Assembly (NCBI RefSeq): GCF_963678635.1
Contig: NC_087063.1
Coordinates: 20,156,701-20,220,700 of the forward strand
Length of the DNA: 64,000 bases
From: Symsagittifera roscoffensis
Lineage: Eukaryota > Xenacoelomorpha > Acoela > Convolutidae
Reading direction: 5' to 3'
This document shows positions 59,851 to 64,000 of this stretch, piece by piece; the first letter of the stretch is position 1; each line of letters begins with the position of its first letter. Under the pieces are notes generated by a model. The model made no database searches. It was given only the letters and a program-made list of their open reading frames with translations, and was not told the DNA's origin. The position numbers were made by a program, and so were the translations under genes.

Positions 59851-61437
59851 AACCTTTCGCTGTACCACGGAAACAGTTCATGCTCTGTTGTGCTGGCGAT
59901 TGAGAGAGTGTAGATGGAAGTAGTGTAGCCATCACAGTTGCAGTCATCCTGATGTCTGCCTCCGTTTCCAGCTGCCCACACGAAGATAGAGCCCTTACCT
60001 CCTCGACCCTAAGCACAATGCAAAAGTTAAAACTTCATTAAAATTTTGACATAATCATTACAAAAAAGTATCTTAATGAATCGCTAATGAAAAGTGTATC
60101 CCATCCGAACACAAGCAGATGTAGTCAATTATGGTTAATTATTCTCGAAAAGTCGAACACTATCTTTTTCAAACAGCATTTTTTTAAGTTTCATGAAATA
60201 GTAAGCCGGAATATTAAGTTAGAGGTTTGACAACAGCACTATTTGCTCTGATGAGTTCGGTCTGGTGGTTTCAATATTTTACCGAAAAATATACACTTAA
60301 GAGACGTTAACTTAAGAAGTAGATAAAAGATACTGAGTTGTTTCGAAAAAACTTCCAATTTCGAATGACCGAAATTTCAATTTCGAAATTCCCATTTGAA
60401 AGAAAAAAAATGTGAATTTAAAGCTATGGGAATTTCAAGAACAATTTATTTATTTTTGATAAAAAAATAACCCAATTTGAGAAAGTGGATGAATAGGTAA
60501 ATTTTTTATTTCGCTCGGAAAGCTGAACCGCTAAAAATCAAAAGTGAGCGTGAACAAATTTTAAGACTTTTTCCTGAAAAAAAATACCAAGACCTATAAG
60601 AGAGTATTCACTAAGTTCCTTGACTCTTGATAAGTTGGAACTCACCTTTTGTACCCCGTCTGAAAAGGCCTTCAGTGCCAATGACTTGGGTCCATCCACA
60701 GTTTTTCCGTCATCGTCTGGACCCCAGGAAGAACTGTAGATATGAACGTACTCTGGTTTGTGTGAGAGTGATCTGGCTTCAACTGAGTCGGTGATTGTCC
60801 CGTCTAACATGCGGATTCCGCCAACCTTCGAATTGTATGCAACACCCACAACGCATTTTTCGTTACCAATTGCAGCAGCAACTTCTCCTGCGCATCTTGT
60901 ACCGTGTCTGAACACAAAGGCCATGTTCGCAAAATAAAAAAAATTATGCAAGAATTCTATAAAGGAAACTAGAAATATTCGAAATGTCAACTTAATTTAC
61001 AATTTTAGGAATTGAAAATTCTATAATTTACAATTTTTGGAATTAAAAATTCTATATATCACCAGATCAACTGCTTACTTGTTGATATTCGAGTGATCGT
61101 ATCTTGGCGTGGCATCCTTGTCGTTATCGTTGATGTCATAACTTGCTTCTGGGTCCTAAACAAAAAAAAGTTATCCATTTTGCCATTTTAGAGATATGTT
61201 CATAATAAACTTCAAAATTTCATTGAGAATGCACCAAATTTTCCGACAACTCCACTACAACTGTGTCAAATTCAAAATGATGCAACTAACGAAGTTCTTG
61301 GCCAAGTCCACGTGTTTTCCCTCTACTCCGTCATCAATGATGGTGACGATAACGCCTTTTCCACTGTATCCCATCAGCCATGCCTCTATTACATTCATGT
61401 CCTCTTTATCTCGTCCCTTGTCAGTGATGGAACGGTG
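53495..61437 (-). CDS. furin: Furin-like proprotein convertase (kexin-type subtilase), 5' end missing
   Basis: Furin-type convertases are secretory-pathway, Ca-dependent serine endoproteases cutting precursors after paired basic residues. Eight minus-strand exons with matching phases: 61291-61437, 61079-61155, 60646-60907, 59854-60008, 59119-59277, 58213-58452, 57688-57989, 53495-53736. They sum to 1584 nt, 527 codons plus stop. Catalytic triad present: Asp in TIIDDGVEG, His in HGTRCAGE, Ser in [13 protein letters not shown]; oxyanion Asn in AAGNGGR. The P domain follows (WRDMQH to [10 protein letters not shown]). The C-terminus is short, with one hydrophobic run ([13 protein letters not shown]) and no Cys-rich domain. 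Similarity is closer to furin/PC5/PACE4 than to PC2 ([21 protein letters not shown]). The signal peptide and propeptide are not identified; they must lie upstream of 61437. Confidence 0.95.
53737..57687. other. Furin-like intron 7 with antisense retroelement remnant
   Basis: 3.95-kb intron. The BEL/Pao remnant on the plus strand fills most of it (54229-57110). A copy of the gctgttcgat repeat lies near 57240-57390, and a locally repeated aaccgcgaaagtcgaacc block at 57410-57530. Confidence 0.7.
54229..57110 (+). pseudogene. Degenerate BEL/Pao retrotransposon: gag and the end of pol only
   Basis: Broken plus-strand frames. Gag-like part: [10 protein letters not shown] region, then [20 protein letters not shown] and [17 protein letters not shown] (about 56308-56420), followed by a [12 protein letters not shown] stretch, as in BEL/Pao gag (DUF1759). 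The integrase-distal end is at about 56900-57060: [20 protein letters not shown], then SLNYGKD, as in the DUF5641 domain. Protease, RT, RNase H and the integrase core are missing, so a large internal deletion joined the two ends. Many stops. It lies antisense in a furin-like intron. Confidence 0.75.
57688..57989 (-). CDS. furin: Furin-like exon 7: P domain
   Basis: The acceptor atttgcag precedes 57989. One nucleotide completes Ile. Reads [55 protein letters not shown] and [11 protein letters not shown], all P-domain signatures. Phase-1 end at ACTG before a GTGCGAG donor. Confidence 0.93.
58213..58452 (-). CDS. furin: Furin-like exon 6: end of catalytic domain
   Basis: The acceptor tcttcag precedes 58452. 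Reads [40 protein letters not shown] and [20 protein letters not shown]. Phase-2 end before GTTAGT. Confidence 0.96.
58453..59118. other. Furin-like intron 5
   Basis: Includes a G13 run (58814-58826). A segment at 58851-58970 (ctgcatgaaactatttttgc and following) recurs at about 62520-62645, so it is a dispersed repeat. Confidence 0.6.
58814..58826 (+). repeat. G13 homopolymer
   Basis: Thirteen consecutive G in an intron, followed by a second short G run. Confidence 0.9.
59119..59277 (-). CDS. furin: Furin-like exon 5: catalytic serine
   Basis: The acceptor catgcag precedes 59277. Reads [31 protein letters not shown] and [20 protein letters not shown]; Ser of GTSAS is the nucleophile. Phase-2 end before GTACGT. 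Confidence 0.96.
59278..59853. other. Furin-like intron 4
   Basis: No exon seen. A CT/GA microsatellite abuts the donor of exon 4. Confidence 0.6.
59811..59850 (-). repeat. GA microsatellite directly at a splice donor
   Basis: On the gene strand the donor GTTAGAG runs straight into about 20 GA repeats, so the donor itself borders a length-variable tract. Confidence 0.93.
59854..60008 (-). CDS. furin: Furin-like exon 4: oxyanion asparagine
   Basis: The acceptor gtgcttag precedes 60008. Reads [39 protein letters not shown] and HELFPWYSE; the Asn of AAGNGG is the oxyanion residue. Phase-2 end before GTTAGA. Confidence 0.96.
60009..60645. other. Furin-like intron 3
   Basis: No exon seen. Contains another diverged copy (about 60400-60540) of the dispersed repeat with a gatgaataggtaaattttt-type block. 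Confidence 0.5.
60646..60907 (-). CDS. furin: Furin-like exon 3: catalytic histidine
   Basis: The acceptor tgtgttcag precedes 60907. Reads [51 protein letters not shown] and [15 protein letters not shown]. His of HGTRCAGE is catalytic. Phase-0 end before GTGAGT. Confidence 0.97.
61079..61155 (-). CDS. furin: Furin-like exon 2: calcium-loop region
   Basis: 77 nt. The acceptor tgtttag precedes 61155. Reads [20 protein letters not shown] then HSNIN. The acidic DINDNDKD segment matches the Ca-binding loop after the catalytic Asp in convertases. Phase-2 end before GTAAGC. Confidence 0.94.
61291..61437 (-). CDS. furin: Furin-like exon 1 (first seen): catalytic aspartate
   Basis: The acceptor gattccag precedes 61437. 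Reads [40 protein letters not shown] and KHVDLAKNF, phase 0 at both ends, before a GTTAGT donor. Asp of IIDDG is catalytic. Upstream exons for prodomain and signal peptide are not identified. Confidence 0.95.
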
Positions 61438-62451
61438 CTGGAATCAATTTTAAAAAGTTTTGTTGGTTTGGAACTTACTTCTTCATCCAGAAAGACAAAA
61501 CACAAAAATCTTCGGAAAAGAAATTTCGACACTGAGGCGAAAATGAGCTTCGCATCACTTGTGAAACAACATGTATACGATTAGATTAGCGAGAAGCTCA
61601 ATTACATTCAAAGAGGAGTATTTTTTTAAATTCTGTTTAAATTTATATAAGTTTTTCAAAGAAAATTCCATGTGGGGTTGCTTTTGAGCATTCGAAAATT
61701 AGGGGTCAAACTCTTATCGATCACATAAAAATTTCGAAAATTAGTAGGAAACCAAAATGATAGGTAAACAAGCCGACAGAACTTAAGCCAACATCCAATA
61801 AATTGAAAACGCACCAAACATTTTTGGCAAAATATTATTAGAAAAAAAACATGTACTGCCCAAATAGTATCCACAAGTGCCATGATTTTACTGAATGCAA
61901 TGTGCTTTATAGAATTCGGAAAAAAACCAAGAGCTTAATGGACAACCATTAAGACGAAAAACCATCAGCTAAGAAAAGTATTATCAATATTTTACACGGA
62001 AGCTAAGCTGAGCTTCGAACCTGCGGTACAAAAATGAATGACTATGATTAAAATCAAAAATGAAAAAAAAATCCTTCAAAAACGGTGTTTGTCAGTAAAA
62101 TTTTAAGCAATCGCAACAAAAGCCCGGATCAAAATTACCAGCAACATTTAATACTGTACATGGAGCTTTCAGAATGCTAAAAACAAGCTGAATTTTCATC
62201 AAAAAGTCGATTCTGCGGAACAACCGACATAAACAAGCAGACAAACAACAATCTAAACTTTTCAATTGACAAAAAACACAACTCTACAGGAACCGAACTG
62301 CCGCGCTTTGTCGTCTCAAGCATCGGGGTTACAGCAACTTGGAATAAAGCCGAGCCTTTAAAAAAATCGGTCTAGAAGAATTAAGTCAAAAAAATCAAAT
62401 ACACGGTCAATAGTCCGAAAAAGCACAAAAGCTCCAGTTTGCAGAAGAGAC

Positions 62452-62506
62452 GGGTCCCAGCCGGCTTCGAACCACAAGCTTTTGCAGTTTCAAGCAGTTA
62501 TGTTTG
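62452..62506 (-). repeat. tRNA-like SINE head, right-edge family copy 1
   Basis: Minus strand: AACTGCTTGAAACTGCAAAA then B-box TGGTTCGAAGCC. The A-box side is cut by a junction with the ctgcatgaaactattt repeat. Confidence 0.5.
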
Positions 62507-62934
62507 AAATTGCAAATCCGCTACTGCATGAAACTATTTTTGCAGGCAATTTTTTTAATAGTCCATAAAAATTGATTAATAGGTTCATGTAAATTGAGCC
62601 TGAAAGGATTTACCGAATGAGTTTTCCCTACAAAATGAGTTTTCCCTACTTTCAGAATGCTAGAAAGAAGCTGAATTTTCATTAAAAAGTCGTTTCTGCG
62701 GAACAGTCAACACAAATAAGCTGACAAACAACAATCTAAACTTTTCAATTGACAAAAAACAGGTCTCTACAGGAACAGAACTGCCGCGCTTTGTCGTCTC
62801 GAGCATCGGGGTTACAGCAACTTGGAATAAAGCCGAGCCTTCAAAAAAATCGGTCTACATGAATTAAGTCAACAAAATGAAATACACGGGCAATAGTTCG
62901 AAAAAACACAAAGCTCCAGTTTGCAAAAGAGACG

Positions 62935-62997
62935 GGTCCCAGCCGGCTTCGAACCGCAAGCTTTTGCCGTTTCAAGCAGTTATGTTACCTCTATGCG
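62935..62997 (-). repeat. tRNA-like SINE head, right-edge family copy 2
   Basis: Minus strand: AGAGGTAACATAACTGCTTG then B-box CGGTTCGAAGCC. More complete than copy 1. Confidence 0.5.
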
Positions 62998-63924
62998 TGA
63001 TGGTGATTTGAATTTATAATAACCAAGCGGAGACAAGGCCGAAAAAACCCGAGCATGACGGAAAGAAGCTCAAGTACATTCAAAGAGGAGTATCTTAAAA
63101 CACTGTTTAAATTTATATAAATTTTTTAAAGAAAATTTCAAATGTGGTTGCTTTTGAGCATCCGAAAATTAGGGATCAAACTCTTATCGTTCACATAAAA
63201 AATATCAAAAATTAGTAGGAAACAGAATATTAGGTGAACAAGCCGACATAATTAAAGCCAATAACAAATAAATTGACAACGCACCAAAAAAAATTTGGCA
63301 AAATCATATTAGAAATATTTCATGTACTGTCCAAATAGTATCGACAAGTGCCATGATTTTACTGAATGCAATGTGCTATATAGAGTTCGGAGAAAAAACA
63401 AGAGCATAAGGGACAACCATAGAGACGAAAAACTATCAGCTAATAAAAGTATTATCGATATTTTACACGGAGGCTTAGTTGCGCTTCGCACAACCTGCGA
63501 TACAAAAATGAATGATTATGATTAAAATCAAAAAAGAAAAAAAAATCCTTCAAAAACGGTGTTTGTCAGTAAAATTTCAAGCAATCGCAACAAAAGCCCG
63601 GATCAAAATTACCAGCAACATTTAATACTGTACATGGAGCTTTCAGAATGCTAGAAAGAAGCTGAATTTTCATCAAAAAGTCGTTTCTGCGGAACAGCCG
63701 ACACAAATAAGCAGACAAACAACAATCTAAACTTTTCAATTGACAAAAAACAGGTCTCTACAGGAACAGAACTGCCGCGCTTTGTCGTCTCGAGCATCAG
63801 GATTACAGCAACTTGGAATAAAGCCGAGCCTTCAAAAAAATCGGTCTACGTGAATTAAGTCAACAAAATCAAACACACGGTCAATAGTCCGAAAAAGCAC
63901 AGAAGCTCCAGTTTGCAAAAAAAC

Positions 63925-63986
63925 GGGTCCCGGCCGGCTTCGAACCACAAGCTTTTGCAGTTTTAAGCAGTTATGTTACCTCTATA
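63925..63986 (-). repeat. tRNA-like SINE head, right-edge family copy 3
   Basis: Minus strand: AGAGGTAACATAACTGCTTA then B-box TGGTTCGAAGCC. Near the window end. Confidence 0.5.
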
Positions 63987-64000
63987 GCTGATAATGATTT

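Larger units (their letters stand above)
61438..64000. other. Repeat block upstream of the furin-like exons
   Basis: Two copies of a roughly 1.47-kb arrangement start near 61594 and 63066, with an extra partial copy of its second half at about 62645-63000. Hairpin ends (gaagctaagctgagcttcg near 62000; a diverged copy near 63470) and tRNA-like heads are embedded. No coding sequence recognised. It is probably intron or upstream region of the furin-like gene. Confidence 0.65.

Noticed and set aside
61440-61500. Upstream furin-like exon ending in CTGGATGAAGAA before GTAAGT near 61478
   Set aside because: The donor is good, but the encoded residues do not resemble the expected end of the prodomain or QWYL region, and the block starts in a repeat.
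1-64000. CRISPR arrays, bacterial operons, ribosome-binding sites, rRNA
   Set aside because: None found. Intron-containing genes and SINEs show nuclear animal DNA; regularly spaced short identical repeats with unique spacers are absent.

Overview
Organism. This is AT-rich animal nuclear DNA. Two intron-containing genes of animal families sit on the minus strand, among dense short repeats: tRNA-derived SINEs, MITEs, satellites, and Mutator-like and BEL/Pao remnants. The centre is one very large, apparently intact LTR retroelement. The host species cannot be fixed from the sequence. An env-bearing Ty3/gypsy-type element with a 44-nt intron is compatible with, but does not prove, a larvacean or other tunicate with an expanded genome.

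Layout. (1) 1-23772, minus strand: the 5' part of a neuropathy target esterase / PNPLA6-PNPLA7 (Swiss-cheese) gene. I rebuilt twelve exons by matching splice phases: ER lumenal start, membrane anchor, RKRDK region and three cyclic-nucleotide-binding-like domains, 787 codons in one frame. The catalytic patatin domain lies beyond the left edge. The introns hold two hAT-type MITEs with 8-bp target duplications, SINEs, an AT microsatellite, a perfect 164-nt palindrome and degenerate satellites. (2) 24583-43507, plus strand: an 18,925-bp LTR retroelement. Its two 408-bp LTRs look identical, start TG and end CA, and are flanked by a GTAT duplication. Inside are a repeat-rich leader, a single 2740-residue Gag-Pol frame, a small spliced hydrophobic protein (44-nt intron), a 377-codon open frame with no start codon, an 872-residue Env-like glycoprotein, an unrecognised 601-residue protein whose ATG overlaps the Env stop (ATGA), a small intron just after that stop, and 1.5 kb of apparently noncoding 3' sequence. 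(3) 43508-53494: repeats. A segment carrying a SINE and a Mutator-like (MULE) transposase remnant is duplicated in tandem. The second copy alone holds a plus-strand two-exon open frame of 105 residues. (4) 53495-61437, minus strand: a furin-like proprotein convertase, eight exons and 527 codons plus stop in frame. It has the catalytic domain, the P domain and a short hydrophobic C-terminus with no Cys-rich domain. The propeptide end lies upstream and was not found. Its last intron holds a gutted BEL/Pao element on the opposite strand. (5) 61438-64000: a duplicated 1.47-kb repeat block with tRNA-like heads.

How it fits together. The two host genes are unrelated neighbours in the same orientation, about 30 kb apart, and the big element accounts for most of that gap. 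The element is the main object of interest. It looks recently inserted, its frames are open, and it carries at least three proteins beyond Gag-Pol and Env-like that I cannot assign to a known family. I read them as an Env-region accessory cassette expressed from spliced or coupled messages; that reading is inference. Exon coordinates come from hand matching of splice signals and phases; no similarity search was run.
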